From Bacillus zhangzhouensis (GTDB lineage: Bacteria > Bacillota > Bacilli > Bacillales > Bacillaceae): DNA of 64,000 nt. The notes beneath the pieces were generated by a model. It did not search any database. It was given only the letters and a program-made list of their open reading frames with translations, and was not told the origin of the DNA. The first letter of the stretch is position 1; each line of letters opens with the position of its first letter. A program made the translations under genes and the position numbers. The stretch is from the NCBI GenBank assembly GCA_025809375.1, contig CP099514.1, forward strand, positions 1,674,001-1,738,000, given 5' to 3'. Shown here in pieces: positions 7,295 through 16,052 of this stretch.

Positions 7295-7309
7295 ATGAAA
7301 GCGTTATAT
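7295..7309 (+). promoter_or_regulatory. Candidate cre (CcpA) site upstream of the yodF unit
   Basis: ATGAAAGCGTTATAT matches the degenerate consensus WTGNAANCGNWNNCW at all but one position. It lies about 40 bases before the -35 of the downstream promoter. Confidence 0.4.
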
Positions 7310-7348
7310 TAGTATTCACCAAAATGATTGTTTTTTCTGAAAATGGTC

Positions 7349-7377
7349 TTGTGATCTTATCTGACAACTGCTATTAT
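7349..7377 (+). promoter_or_regulatory. Promoter of the yodF unit overlapped by a TnrA/GlnR-like box
   Basis: TTGTGA (7349-7354), 17 bases, TATTAT (7372-7377). The stretch 7350-7366 reads TGTGATCTTATCTGACA and fits TGTNANAWWWTMTNACA with one mismatch. Because the box covers the -35 and spacer, binding here would be expected to repress rather than activate. Confidence 0.55.
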
Positions 7378-7408
7378 TATGAAATTACAAAATATTCAGG
7401 AGGAAATC

Positions 7409-7612
7409 ATGATCAAAAAATTGATGCTGGTACTACTTATCGCGATTCCATTCATCGGACAGCTGGCATTGCTGCCTTTTGCGAATCGCATTCATCCATT
7501 TGTCATCGGGCTGCCCTTTTTCCACTTCTGGCTCTTACTATGGATTGTACTCACACCAATTGGCACATTTATCATTTATAAAATGCAGCATTCAAATGGA
7601 GGAACTGACTAA
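7409..7612 (+). CDS. DUF3311 small membrane protein, permease partner
   Basis: The start was set at ATG 7409 behind CAGGAGGAAATC, giving 67 residues. Two hydrophobic spans (MLVLLIAIPFIGQLALL and FFHFWLLLWIVLTPIG) with little else are typical of DUF3311, a family found directly before sodium:solute symporters. Its TAA overlaps the ATG of yodF (TAATG), so the pair is translationally coupled and probably forms one transporter. Confidence 0.8.
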   Translation: MIKKLMLVLLIAIPFIGQLALLPFANRIHPFVIGLPFFHFWLLLWIVLTPIGTFIIYKMQHSNGGTD

Positions 7613-9099
7613 TGCATGGAAATTTAACAGCTTTATTGATTACTGCAAGTATTATTTTCATCGTCGTGGTCATCGGATTTGCCGCTGGTCGTGACAAATC
7701 ATCAAGACAGTCAGTAGAAGAATGGTCTGTCGGCGGGAGAAAATTTGGCGGACTGCTCGTCTGGTTCCTCGTTGGTGCAGACTTATATACAGCGTATACC
7801 TTTTTAGGGCTTACAAGTACAGCTTATACAGCTGGAAGCGTTGCTTTTTTTGCTATTCCTTATTCAGTTTTGGCTTATTTTATTGCTTATTTCTTTTTAC
7901 CGAAACTATGGACGGTAGCGAAAAGTCACAACCTTACAACACTTGCTGATTATGCACGTGAGCGGTTTGACAGCAAGCTGTTATCCAGTTTGATTGCGAT
8001 TGTTGGGGTACTTATGCTGATTCCTTATATTTGTCTTCAGCTGAGCGGGATTCAAGATACGTTAACTGTCGCTGGAACCAATTATATTCATGTAAATGCA
8101 GTTGTTATCATTTCATTTATTTTAGTCGCACTTTATACATTTTTCAGTGGTATTAAAGGGCCTACATATACAGCCATTATTAAGGATATTCTCGTTTGGG
8201 TGATCATGCTGTTTATGGTGGTTTCACTGCCAATTATTCATTTTAACGGCTGGACACCGATGATGAACACGTTAGCCAAAGAAGCGCCTCAGCTTCTAAC
8301 GATCCCTGAAGGCGGTCCAAAGGGCATTTTATGGTTCATTACGGCTTCAGGCGTTTCTGCCCTTGCTTTGTTTATGTGGGCACACGCGGCAACTGGGGTT
8401 TTTACAGCCAAAAGTGCAGATGCCCTTCGTAAAAACAGCATGTTTTTGCCTCTTTATAATATTGTATTGATTTTGGTCATTTTCCTTGGATTTATTGCCT
8501 TTTTAGTCTTACCAGAAGAAACAAATCCAAGATTTGCTCTTCTTCATTTAATTCAAACGTCATATGGCGGCGTGATGCAGGGGCTCGCTTATTCAACGAT
8601 TGCACTGGCTTCCCTCATTCCATGCTCCATCATGGCCATTGGCGCATCGAATTTATTTGCCAATAATTTATACCGTGACTTGATTCATCCGAACGTGTCA
8701 CCTAAAAAATTAACCATCATTACACGTTCGATGGTGTTTATCGTCATCGGGCTCGCTCTTTTATTCGGGATGCTGTTCCCAACTGCACTTGTCACGCTTC
8801 AGCTCATTGGTGTTTCAGGGATGGTTCAAATCTTCCCAGCTATTGCCGTCAGCTTGTTCTGGAAAAAACAATCGAGAGAAGCAACGATTGCCGGGTTAAT
8901 GATTGGAATCATCGTCACCCTTACAGCAAATATCTCACAAGTCACGTTCGGTCTTTATGAAGGCTTTCTTGGTTTACTAGCAAACGTCGCAGTCATCTTG
9001 ATCTTGAATCCATTCTTCCAAAAAAAGGTCACATCCAACTCTGTAATGAATGATCTATTTGAAAAGGATGATGAAAAAACAGAAGCGATCACAAGATAA
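7612..9099 (+). CDS. yodF: Sodium:solute symporter (SSS family) YodF
   Basis: A 495-residue permease with about 13 membrane helices, of the PutP/PanF-type SSS family (Na+-coupled uptake). Family hallmarks include SVGGRKFGG near residue 40 and the Gly-rich GASNLFANNLYRD near residue 345. B. subtilis YodF is the positional counterpart; its substrate is not certain. Upstream TnrA-like and cre-like sites suggest control by nitrogen and carbon supply, which would suit an amino acid or organic acid substrate. It is coupled to a DUF3311 partner. Confidence 0.85.
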   Translation: MHGNLTALLITASIIFIVVVIGFAAGRDKSSRQSVEEWSVGGRKFGGLLVWFLVGADLYTAYTFLGLTSTAYTAGSVAFFAIPYSVLAYFIAYFFLPKLWTVAKSHNLTTLADYARERFDSKLLSSLIAIVGVLMLIPYICLQLSGIQDTLTVAGTNYIHVNAVVIISFILVALYTFFSGIKGPTYTAIIKDILVWVIMLFMVVSLPIIHFNGWTPMMNTLAKEAPQLLTIPEGGPKGILWFITASGVSALALFMWAHAATGVFTAKSADALRKNSMFLPLYNIVLILVIFLGFIAFLVLPEETNPRFALLHLIQTSYGGVMQGLAYSTIALASLIPCSIMAIGASNLFANNLYRDLIHPNVSPKKLTIITRSMVFIVIGLALLFGMLFPTALVTLQLIGVSGMVQIFPAIAVSLFWKKQSREATIAGLMIGIIVTLTANISQVTFGLYEGFLGLLANVAVILILNPFFQKKVTSNSVMNDLFEKDDEKTEAITR

Positions 9100-9133
9100 G
9101 AAAAAGCAATCCCCTATGAGGACTGCTTTTTCT
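9099..9133. terminator. Bidirectional terminator between yodF and ctpA
   Basis: GAAAAAGCA and TGCTTTTTC arms with an inner TCC/GGA extension; T-rich on both strands. Confidence 0.75.
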
Positions 9134-10519
9134 TTATTTCATTTCTTTTTTCAAGACTTCAATGGCTTTTTTCATTTGTGTATCGTTGTTCTTTAACTTA
9201 TCTTGGATTTTTGTCATCAGTACGGTCGTTGTATCTCCCGTCAGAATACCGTCTGCCTTCAAATCATTATCTGTTTGGAAGCTTTTGATTATAGACTGGA
9301 ATGCTTGATCGTACTCACCGTTTGCTTTTGCTTTGTAGCCAAGCGCTTGGAACATTTTTTGAGCGGCTTTGACTTCATCTCCATTGTCATTGAGCTCATA
9401 TGATTTTTTCGGGCTTAAGTAAGGCAGCTTTGCATAGCTTGGAAGTGCTGCTTTGACCTGTGGTTCAATTCCTTTTTTGTGAATCCAAGAACCGTCTGGT
9501 GTCAGCCATTTTGCAATGGTTAACTTGACACTAGAACCATCATTATAGTTTTGCGCATTTTGAACAGTTCCTTTGCCAAACGTCTTTTCACCCACAATTT
9601 GAATACCTGAAGATTGGTGCAGAGCCGCCGCCATGATTTCAGCAGCGCTGGCTGAACCGCCATTTACAAGGACAACTGCCGGCTGATGAACTTTGCGTTC
9701 TTTTTCGGCCTTGTACACTTGTTTCTCCCCTTTTTCTTCAACTTGCATGATGACTTTCCCTTTATCAATAAAGTCATTGCTCATTTCAATAGCTTCTGTC
9801 ATGATGCCGCCTGGATTATCTCTCAGGTCAATGACAAAACCTTTTGCCCCTTTTTTCTCGAGGTCATCAATCGCTTTATCCAGCTCTTTCGATGTGGTTT
9901 CAGCAAAGGACGTAATTTGGATTTCTCCTATTTTGTCTTTTGTGAGTTTTGCATACACCGTTTCAAGCGGAATCTTGTCTCTTGTGATAGTCACATCTAC
10001 ATTGCCAACTCCTTGACGGTTGAGATGCAGCTGGACATCTGTTCCTTTTTTCCCTCTGATGAGAGAGACTGCTTGATTGACCGACATTCCTTTGGTGCTT
10101 TTTCCATCCACTTTTAAAATATGATCATGAGGTTTTAAACCAGCTTTTTCAGCAGGAGAGCCTTTAATCGGCGCGACAATTAAAATTTGTCCATCCTTCT
10201 CTTCTACTTGTGCACCAATTCCTTCAAATGAAGAAGAAATGGTGTTGTTAAATCCTTCGGCTTCCTCCTGATCCATATATGTAGAGTATGGATCATCAAG
10301 TGATGCAATCATTCCTTTGATCGCACCATCTACTAGTTTTTGATCATCCGTTTTTTCGTAATACTCATCCTTTACCTTCGTATACGCAGCCATGAGTTTA
10401 CTAAACTTCTCGTCTCCAGGGACGCTGACAGCACCTTGTTTTGTAATCACAAATGTAATCGCTGAGGACAGTGCAGCAGTCACCAGAATGGCTATCACAA
10501 ACTTCATTTGTTTTTTCAA
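9134..10519 (-). CDS. ctpA: Carboxy-terminal processing serine protease CtpA
   Basis: The start was set at TTG 10519, four bases after AAAGGTGGTG, giving 461 residues; an upstream ATG lacks a ribosome site. Layout: one N-terminal transmembrane helix (residues 6-26), PDZ domain (about 95-180), S41 protease domain (190-360) and a C-terminal peptidoglycan-binding domain. The expected catalytic set is visible: Ser291 in GGSASAAE, Lys316 and Gln320 in FGKGTVQ. The active site should face outside the membrane. Family and position match B. subtilis ctpA. Confidence 0.9.
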   Translation of the reverse strand: MKKQMKFVIAILVTAALSSAITFVITKQGAVSVPGDEKFSKLMAAYTKVKDEYYEKTDDQKLVDGAIKGMIASLDDPYSTYMDQEEAEGFNNTISSSFEGIGAQVEEKDGQILIVAPIKGSPAEKAGLKPHDHILKVDGKSTKGMSVNQAVSLIRGKKGTDVQLHLNRQGVGNVDVTITRDKIPLETVYAKLTKDKIGEIQITSFAETTSKELDKAIDDLEKKGAKGFVIDLRDNPGGIMTEAIEMSNDFIDKGKVIMQVEEKGEKQVYKAEKERKVHQPAVVLVNGGSASAAEIMAAALHQSSGIQIVGEKTFGKGTVQNAQNYNDGSSVKLTIAKWLTPDGSWIHKKGIEPQVKAALPSYAKLPYLSPKKSYELNDNGDEVKAAQKMFQALGYKAKANGEYDQAFQSIIKSFQTDNDLKADGILTGDTTTVLMTKIQDKLKNNDTQMKKAIEVLKKEMK

Positions 10520-10670
10520 AGAAACACCACCTTTATCTCCTTTCATTATTATCAAGGACAACGCTTCATAAAGTCAACCAAAGGATCAACTTCTATTTGA
10601 AAAGATAAGCCATTATCCCCTCTATTGCATAACCTTTAGAGAGGAACAGGATAAGGAAAGAAGGGATTAT

Positions 10671-11369
10671 ATGAGTAATTATGTAGAAATGCTTGCCTAT
10701 TTTGGCGTATCAGGTGCCCATCCTGGCGGGATTGAGTTAACAAAAACAATGATTGAGCATATAAAACTGCCGCCTTATGCCCGTATACTGGATGCCGGAT
10801 GCGGTACAGGACAGACGGCCGCCTATTTAGGAAATATAGGTTATCAGGTGGAGGCCATTGATATGCATCCATTGATGATTGAAAAGGCGAACCTACGATT
10901 TGAACGGGAAGAACTGCCAATCCGCGCCTTAGAGGCATCCATTGAGCAGCTGCCCTTTCCAGATCAAGCGTTCTCTCTACTCATCAGTGAATCTGTTTTA
11001 AGCTTTACAAAACTGCCTGTAGCACTTGCTGAGATCAAACGCGTGCTTGCTCCTGGCAGTCAATTGATTGCAAATGAAGCTGTGTTAAAAGCCCCTCTTG
11101 CATCTGATGAGATGGCAGTTGTTCGAAACTTTTACGGCTTTCACTCGCTCTTGTCGCTTGAAGAATGGAAAGAGCAGTTAACAGTAGCGGGCTTCCGTGA
11201 CATTCACATTCTCTCATTCGATGAACATATGGTGCAGGAGGAACCGACAGAAATGGAACTATCTGAGCACATACCGTCTTCTCTTTACGAGACGCTGCAA
11301 ACACACTACGATCTCATTCAAGCACACCGAAAGCAGCTAAGTCACATTCTATTTGAATGTACCGTATAA
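10671..11369 (+). CDS. yodH: Class I SAM-dependent methyltransferase YodH
   Basis: A 232-residue methyltransferase of the Methyltransf_11 type. Motif I is DAGCGTGQT near residue 42, with the acidic ribose-binding region VEAIDMHPLM after it and ISESVLSFT as the post-II segment. The ATG at 10671 follows GAAAGAAGGG. Substrate unknown. It is divergent from ctpA and precedes yodI as in B. subtilis. Confidence 0.82.
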   Translation: MSNYVEMLAYFGVSGAHPGGIELTKTMIEHIKLPPYARILDAGCGTGQTAAYLGNIGYQVEAIDMHPLMIEKANLRFEREELPIRALEASIEQLPFPDQAFSLLISESVLSFTKLPVALAEIKRVLAPGSQLIANEAVLKAPLASDEMAVVRNFYGFHSLLSLEEWKEQLTVAGFRDIHILSFDEHMVQEEPTEMELSEHIPSSLYETLQTHYDLIQAHRKQLSHILFECTV

Positions 11370-11400
11370 AATGAGCGAATCTCCTATATGTTTTGTCCAA

Positions 11401-11427
11401 ACTCTATGAGGTCTCTTGCATAGGATA
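11401..11427 (+). promoter_or_regulatory. Sigma-K-type promoter of yodI
   Basis: AC (11401-11402), 16 bases, CATAGGATA (11419-11427), matching CATANNNTA exactly. The start would be near 11434, leaving room for AAGGAGGA before ATG 11462. Confidence 0.6.
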
Positions 11428-11461
11428 AGAGTGAAAAGAGTTTGTCATAAGGAGGAATAAC

Positions 11462-11713
11462 ATGGAGCGCTACTACAAGCTTTGTCTGCAGCACATAGGG
11501 AAAGTTGCTAGAATCACTGATCGTAATGGCAGAGTACATGTCGGACGCATTGAGCGTGTGACAAACCGCAAAGTTTATATTCGTCCAGTCGGCGGGTCTC
11601 GCGGGGGCTTTGGCTTTGGCTATTGGGGCGGATATTATGGCTGGGGTGCAGCGTATGGCATTAGCCTCGGTTTGATTACCGGCTTCGCATTAGCAGGATT
11701 GTTCTTTTTTTAA
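11462..11713 (+). CDS. yodI: Gly/Tyr/Trp-rich spore-associated protein YodI
   Basis: An 83-residue protein. The first half is a basic KOW/Sm-like strand region (LCLQHIGKVARITDRNGRVH), followed by a Gly-Phe-Tyr-Trp-rich stretch and a hydrophobic Gly-containing C-terminal helix (GISLGLITGFALAGLFFF). AAGGAGGA precedes the ATG. I recall B. subtilis YodI being described as a spore coat protein; the sigma-K-like promoter here agrees. A strong terminator follows, so it is monocistronic. Confidence 0.78.
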   Translation: MERYYKLCLQHIGKVARITDRNGRVHVGRIERVTNRKVYIRPVGGSRGGFGFGYWGGYYGWGAAYGISLGLITGFALAGLFFF

Positions 11714-11725
11714 AAGAAGAATAAG

Positions 11726-11757
11726 AGAAGGCCTCTCGAATAGCTGGGAGGCCTTTT
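11726..11757 (+). terminator. Intrinsic terminator of yodI
   Basis: Perfect arms AAGGCCTC (11728-11735) and GAGGCCTT (11748-11755), then TT. Confidence 0.75.
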
Positions 11758-11763
11758 ACTTGT

Positions 11764-12594
11764 TTAGATTTTCTTTACTTTGTTCATGTATTCTTCCAAT
11801 GTTAAATCGTGATCATGCATCGCTTTTGCGGCTTCTTTTCCCACATAGCGTAAATGCCACGGCTCATATTCATATTTCGTAATGTCTTCTTTACCTTTTG
11901 GATAACGGATGATAAAGCCATATTTATAGGCGTTTTTAGCCACCCATTTGCCATCTGGTGTTTCACCAAACTTTTCAGATATCTCAAACCCGGCACTTTT
12001 TGAGGAAATATCTATGGCAAGACCTGTTTGATGTTCACTTTCGCCTGGTAAAGCGACGGCTTCTTGTGCTTTTTCTTTGCCTTTTAATTTGACCTCACTA
12101 TCAAAAATGACTTTTTGACGGTCATAGGAACGATAGCCGGATACTGCAGCAAGCTCGAAGTTTTCCTTTTTTGCACCTTTGAATAACTTCTCAAGCGCTT
12201 CCGCTGCTTCTTTGCGGATATATCGCTTTTCGATATCTTCCGAAAAAGAGAATTCTACTTTTGGTACAACGAGATCAGAAGGTTTATAGGTTCCTGGTAA
12301 TGCATATTCTTTGTTGACAAGTGCTAGCACATTTTCAGGATTTTGAATGGTTTTCAGACCGCTCACAACCTTGATGTCATTGAAATATTCACTCTTTAAC
12401 GTCAGCTCTTGATTCGATGAATCTGCCTTATCGTTTGAGTTGTGCTGGGGAGATGAACTTGTTGCGCTCTTTTGTTCGTTTATTTTGTTTGATTCAGATG
12501 AACCGCTTTTTTGATCCAGCAACTGGCAGCCTGATAGCGCGGCTGTCAAACCAAGAATCGATGCGATTGAGAATATTTTGTAGCTTTTCTTCAT
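11764..12594 (-). CDS. yodJ: D-alanyl-D-alanine carboxypeptidase lipoprotein (VanY family)
   Basis: A 276-residue lipoprotein: signal peptide of about 22 residues ending in the lipobox LSGC, a Ser/Asn/Lys-rich linker, then a VanY zinc carboxypeptidase domain. Zinc and catalytic motifs are visible: SGYRSYDRQ, ESEHQTGLAIDIS and EPWHLRYVG, giving the H-D-H metal set. It trims D-Ala from peptidoglycan stem peptides at the outer membrane face. Position between yodI and deoD matches B. subtilis yodJ. Confidence 0.9.
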   Translation of the reverse strand: MKKSYKIFSIASILGLTAALSGCQLLDQKSGSSESNKINEQKSATSSSPQHNSNDKADSSNQELTLKSEYFNDIKVVSGLKTIQNPENVLALVNKEYALPGTYKPSDLVVPKVEFSFSEDIEKRYIRKEAAEALEKLFKGAKKENFELAAVSGYRSYDRQKVIFDSEVKLKGKEKAQEAVALPGESEHQTGLAIDISSKSAGFEISEKFGETPDGKWVAKNAYKYGFIIRYPKGKEDITKYEYEPWHLRYVGKEAAKAMHDHDLTLEEYMNKVKKI

Positions 12595-12616
12595 GACATA
12601 CCTTCCTTTGCTCTTC

Positions 12617-12648
12617 TAAAAAAATAAAGATGCGCTACATTGTAGCAC
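12617..12648 (-). terminator. Intrinsic terminator of deoD
   Basis: On the minus strand a GTGCTAC/GTAGCGC hairpin is followed by a T-rich run. Confidence 0.6.
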
Positions 12649-12661
12649 ACCCCTTATACTA

Positions 12662-13357
12662 TTATAAAACAGAGTCTAGCGCAATTAAGATCATTTCATC
12701 AAACGTTGTTTGACGCTCTTCAGCCGTTGTTTCTTCTCCTGTTAGGACATGATCACTCACTGTCAAAATTGATAACGCTTTTCGATCAAATTTTGCTGCA
12801 AGCGAATAAAGAGCGGTTGTCTCCATTTCGATTGCTAGGATACCATATTGAGCCATGAGCTCAAGTGGTTTTTCATTGTAAAATTGGTCTGCTGTAAATA
12901 CATTTCCGACACGTACTGCGACATTTTTTGCTTCTGCAGTGTCGTAGGCTTTCTTGAGCAGACCAAAATCAGCGCATGGCGCATAATCAATTGGTCCAAA
13001 TGCCACACGATTCATTTGTGAATCTGTTGATGATGTCTGGGCTAAAATGACGTCACGTACATTGACATCCTTTTTGATGGCTCCGCAAGATCCAACGCGA
13101 ATTAAGTTTTGAACATCATAGCTTTGAATGAGTTCATTCACATAAATCGAAATAGATGGTACGCCCATCCCAGTGCCCTGTACAGAAACACGTTTTCCTT
13201 TATAGGTTCCAGTATAGCCATACATTCCGCGCACTTCATTATAGCATTCAACATCTTCTAAATATGTATCTGCAATATATTTCGCACGAAGCGGATCGCC
13301 TGGCAGCAATACCGTTTCTGCAATTTGTCCTTTTTCTGCTCCAATATGTACACTCAT
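12662..13357 (-). CDS. deoD: Purine nucleoside phosphorylase (adenosine type)
   Basis: A 231-residue enzyme of the hexameric PNP family, cleaving purine (deoxy)nucleosides with phosphate to free base and ribose-1-phosphate. Diagnostic segments: [13 protein letters not shown] (phosphate loop), [16 protein letters not shown] and [12 protein letters not shown], with the catalytic aspartate in TVSDH near residue 203. GGAGG precedes the ATG at 13357. It feeds the salvage enzyme Xpt found later in the window. Confidence 0.95.
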   Translation of the reverse strand: MSVHIGAEKGQIAETVLLPGDPLRAKYIADTYLEDVECYNEVRGMYGYTGTYKGKRVSVQGTGMGVPSISIYVNELIQSYDVQNLIRVGSCGAIKKDVNVRDVILAQTSSTDSQMNRVAFGPIDYAPCADFGLLKKAYDTAEAKNVAVRVGNVFTADQFYNEKPLELMAQYGILAIEMETTALYSLAAKFDRKALSILTVSDHVLTGEETTAEERQTTFDEMILIALDSVL

Positions 13358-13420
13358 TTTTTAGCCTCCACTTACGTTTACTATGTATTTTATCCTATTT
13401 ATTATAAACGATCGAGCTGA

Positions 13421-13454
13421 AAAAAGAAAATACCAGCTGGATTTCAAGCTGGCA
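13421..13454 (-). terminator. Intrinsic terminator of yodL
   Basis: GCCAGCT/AGCTGGT hairpin on the minus strand followed by ATTTTCTTTTTT. Confidence 0.75.
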
Positions 13455-13468
13455 TCATTCTCATCTAT

Positions 13469-13786
13469 TTAACTTATGGTCATTAGTCGTTCACTACGTT
13501 TCCATCCTGCCGGAGAGAGCTGATAATAGCACTTCCCCTTTTTCTCATCATCAATCACAACAATATCACCTGTTGTGATAAACCGTGCATTGTAATCATT
13601 AGGGACTGTATCATGTACATTAAATGTCGAGAATGCTTTTTCCAGTACATCAAGGTGTGTTCTGCCGCCAATCTTTGTCCGGTACACAGGCTGATGCCCG
13701 CTTGCAGCGCCATATTCAGGTGTTTGATAAATGGTTAAGTGAAATGCTGATGGCTTCTTTTGAAAAAATCTCAACGTCAATTGCAT
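13469..13786 (-). CDS. yodL: YodL, small sporulation protein linked to MreB
   Basis: A 105-residue soluble protein with no membrane segment; Tyr- and Gly-rich start (FHLTIYQTPEYGAASGHQP). AAAAGGAGGGA precedes the ATG at 13786. B. subtilis YodL is expressed early in sporulation and interferes with MreB-dependent cell shape; assignment is by position and overall resemblance, so function here is inferred. Confidence 0.7.
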   Translation of the reverse strand: MQLTLRFFQKKPSAFHLTIYQTPEYGAASGHQPVYRTKIGGRTHLDVLEKAFSTFNVHDTVPNDYNARFITTGDIVVIDDEKKGKCYYQLSPAGWKRSERLMTIS

Positions 13787-13840
13787 TCAAATCCCTCCTT
13801 TTTTATATAAAATTGGCTGGGGTCTGTCAATTTCCTTCTT

Positions 13841-14449
13841 CTATTTTTGTCGAATGACAGGCAACCTTTCGTCAATTTTTTTACAAATGAGGAATAAAGC
13901 GAGTCCTATCGCAAAGCCTCCTGCAACATCTGTCAAATAATGCACCCCGATATACATCCGGCTGATGCCAATGGCCAGAACACCAAGCCCAGTGATCAAA
14001 TAGACGATTTTTTGTCTTTCTTTCAGCCATGGAATCATCTCAACTAATAGATACGCAATAAAAGGATAGATTGTGGCTGCATTCATCGAATGCCCGCTCG
14101 GAAAACTGTAGTACGTTTCACCTACAAGGTGATCAAAGGCCGGACGCTCTCTAGCAAACAGCCCCTTTAATTCATGATTGATTGTTTTTTCTGTGAGATA
14201 TAATAGAAAAAGCATCATGATAGAGTAGTAGCGCTTATACATAAACAATACCACACTAAAAATGAGCATGATTGGAACGAGCAGCGCGCTGATGCCAAAG
14301 TCCGTCAAAGCCAGCATGACATCATTTAAAAAAGGGAGTCTGATGCTTTCAAACCATAAGATGATCTGGTTGTCCAAATCTTGACAAACCCCAGATACCA
14401 TGAGCGCAGCAATAGCGCCAAATAAAATGAAAAGAAATAGGATATACAC
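13841..14449 (-). CDS. yodM: PAP2-family membrane phosphatase YodM
   Basis: The 202-residue protein starts with GTG 14449, seven bases after GGAGGGGAAG. It has six hydrophobic segments and the three PAP2 motifs: KGLFARERPA, PSGHSMNA and SRMYIGVHYLTDV, including the catalytic histidines. The family dephosphorylates lipid phosphates such as phosphatidylglycerol phosphate or undecaprenyl diphosphate on the outer face. Matches B. subtilis yodM by position. Confidence 0.88.
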   Translation of the reverse strand: MYILFLFILFGAIAALMVSGVCQDLDNQIILWFESIRLPFLNDVMLALTDFGISALLVPIMLIFSVVLFMYKRYYSIMMLFLLYLTEKTINHELKGLFARERPAFDHLVGETYYSFPSGHSMNAATIYPFIAYLLVEMIPWLKERQKIVYLITGLGVLAIGISRMYIGVHYLTDVAGGFAIGLALFLICKKIDERLPVIRQK

Positions 14450-14500
14450 GCGAAGACTTCCCCTCCCTCTCTCTTTCAGAATCTCTTCAAAGTATAGTGC

Positions 14501-14671
14501 CTACCACGCCTCTTCTTCAACTATCATTGTTTTTTTCAGCATATATTCAAATGTAATGTCAGCCAGCTCAAACGTTTCAAGCTCAAAAGGTATGTACCCT
14601 CTTTTGATCAGCTCCATGTAGAAGAACTCCGCTATTTCCTCTGTATCAATCACCAAATCTGTTTCTTTCAT
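14501..14671 (-). CDS. yozD: YozD family small protein
   Basis: Start at ATG 14671 after AAAAAAGGAGG, giving 56 acidic residues (MKETDLVIDTEEIAEFFYME start). The frame extends upstream without a ribosome site. Size, acidic character and position before yodM agree with B. subtilis YozD. Function unknown. Confidence 0.65.
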   Translation of the reverse strand: MKETDLVIDTEEIAEFFYMELIKRGYIPFELETFELADITFEYMLKKTMIVEEEAW

Positions 14672-14792
14672 TACATTCCGCCTCCTTTTTTTATGATGTA
14701 TGAACGCCGGCTGTTTTTTATTACAGTTTGTCATAATGGCTCTTTCCATACATATAAATGCAGTAAACAAAAAGAAAAGGGGCTTTGAGGCA

Positions 14793-14927
14793 ATGAAATG
14801 GTTAAGCATATTTGATGGAGAAACATTTGATCAGGTGATGGGCCGTATCTTGAGGGGATGGTTTTATGTGATTGCATTTTTCTGTGTGCCTTATTTTTTA
14901 TTTGTGTTAGGACAAGTCTTTCTTTAA
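14793..14927 (+). CDS. Possible 44-residue membrane protein
   Basis: ATG 14793 follows a weak TTGAGG. The product has a charged head (FDGETFDQVMGR) and a hydrophobic tail (WFYVIAFFCVPYFLFVLG). Its stop overlaps the yodN stop by four bases (convergent). No homologue recognised; could be spurious. Confidence 0.4.
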   Translation: MKWLSIFDGETFDQVMGRILRGWFYVIAFFCVPYFLFVLGQVFL

Positions 14928-15604
14928 CCAAAATGTTCGTGTAAACTTTCCAAAATAAAATCCATCATATCCTTATATTCTGGATCTTTGAAAAATTCGT
15001 AGAGAATTTTATAATCATTATAAATATCAAGAAGCTCATCCACTATAGATACAGCGAGAAATTCAAGTGAAGCTTCGTTTTCTTCTTTCTCTTCTAGCTG
15101 CAAGAGAGCTGTTTGGACCATATCTTCTTCTAACTCTTTTGAAGTTTCTCCGACGTAATGCACAAAAAGAAGCTGATGAACAAACTGGTCCATCTCATAT
15201 TTCCTTAGGACAAGCGTTAAATCTTCCTCTTCTGTTTCCAGCCACTCTCCGTCTTTCAGCCTCGTGAGTTCGTAAATGACTTCTTCCCAGCCATCTTCAA
15301 GGTAGCGCCAAATTTCAGTCCGATGACCGATGATTTTAAATAGCTCTTTTCCGTAATCTTTTACATATACAACATCGCCAATGAGGAACTCATATTCAAT
15401 GTCCAGCTTTTCTGTATCAACTATCACTCCGTTATACTCATCGTAAAGCTGAAGTGATGTTTCAAAATAAAGCACCTCATTATGATTGACCTCATATAAA
15501 TAGTGCTGGTCAATTTGATGGACTTTTGTAATCGTTCCAACTGTGCCGTACATGACAACGACGACAATATCCCCTACTTGATATTTTGGTGCTTTCGCCT
15601 TCAT
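14924..15604 (-). CDS. yodN: YodN, KOW-like multi-domain protein of unknown function
   Basis: Start at ATG 15604 behind GGGGGAGA, giving 226 residues. It contains repeated short beta modules opening with YQVGDIVVVVMYGTVG, which resemble SH3/KOW-type barrels, and a very acidic C-terminal half. No catalytic motif. Named by position between yozD and yozE; function unknown. Confidence 0.7.
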   Translation of the reverse strand: MKAKAPKYQVGDIVVVVMYGTVGTITKVHQIDQHYLYEVNHNEVLYFETSLQLYDEYNGVIVDTEKLDIEYEFLIGDVVYVKDYGKELFKIIGHRTEIWRYLEDGWEEVIYELTRLKDGEWLETEEEDLTLVLRKYEMDQFVHQLLFVHYVGETSKELEEDMVQTALLQLEEKEENEASLEFLAVSIVDELLDIYNDYKILYEFFKDPEYKDMMDFILESLHEHFG

Positions 15605-15709
15605 TCTGTCTCCCCCTTGCCCGACTTTTGGTCTTAACGTATCGTATGCCGGCGCAAGGAATTCTGCATGGGCAACCACACCATGCAAAATGCCATTTTA
15701 TTTTTCATG

Positions 15710-15741
15710 AAAAAACCGCTTCTCCCATACGGAACAAGCGG
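15710..15741 (-). terminator. Intrinsic terminator of yozE
   Basis: CCGCTT/AAGCGG hairpin with extended pairing; six T follow on the minus strand. Confidence 0.75.
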
Positions 15742-15748
15742 CTGTGTG

Positions 15749-15973
15749 TTATTTTTTTTTAACTTCTACTTCGTATTGTTCAAATGCTTTGTCAAATGTT
15801 GTCATTGAGCTTAAATAATCACCATTTAATTCTAAATAAGCGCACAGCTCATGATAATCTGTGGAATCTTTAGGAAAGCTGTGATCCTCATACGCAGCAT
15901 TTGCAAAATGGCTGATTTCATCTTTCGGTTTTGGATGTCTGAACTTCATTAAATAATGGTAAAACGACTTCAC
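15749..15973 (-). CDS. yozE: YozE SAM-like family protein
   Basis: A 74-residue helical protein starting with GTG 15973 after GGAGGG. SFYHYLMKFRHPK and the DYHELCAYLELNGDYL segment fit the YozE (DUF1250, sterile-alpha-motif-like) family. Function unknown. Confidence 0.8.
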   Translation of the reverse strand: MKSFYHYLMKFRHPKPKDEISHFANAAYEDHSFPKDSTDYHELCAYLELNGDYLSSMTTFDKAFEQYEVEVKKK

Positions 15974-16052
15974 CTGTTTTTCCCTCCGCTACTCACTATT
16001 TTGTTGTTATATTATACAGCAATTTGATGACTTGTATAGGCGGAGGTACGAC

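Noticed and set aside
9686-10117. 143-codon plus-strand reading frame opposite ctpA
   Set aside because: Lies wholly within ctpA on the other strand, has no ribosome site and shows a mirror composition of the PDZ/protease coding sequence.
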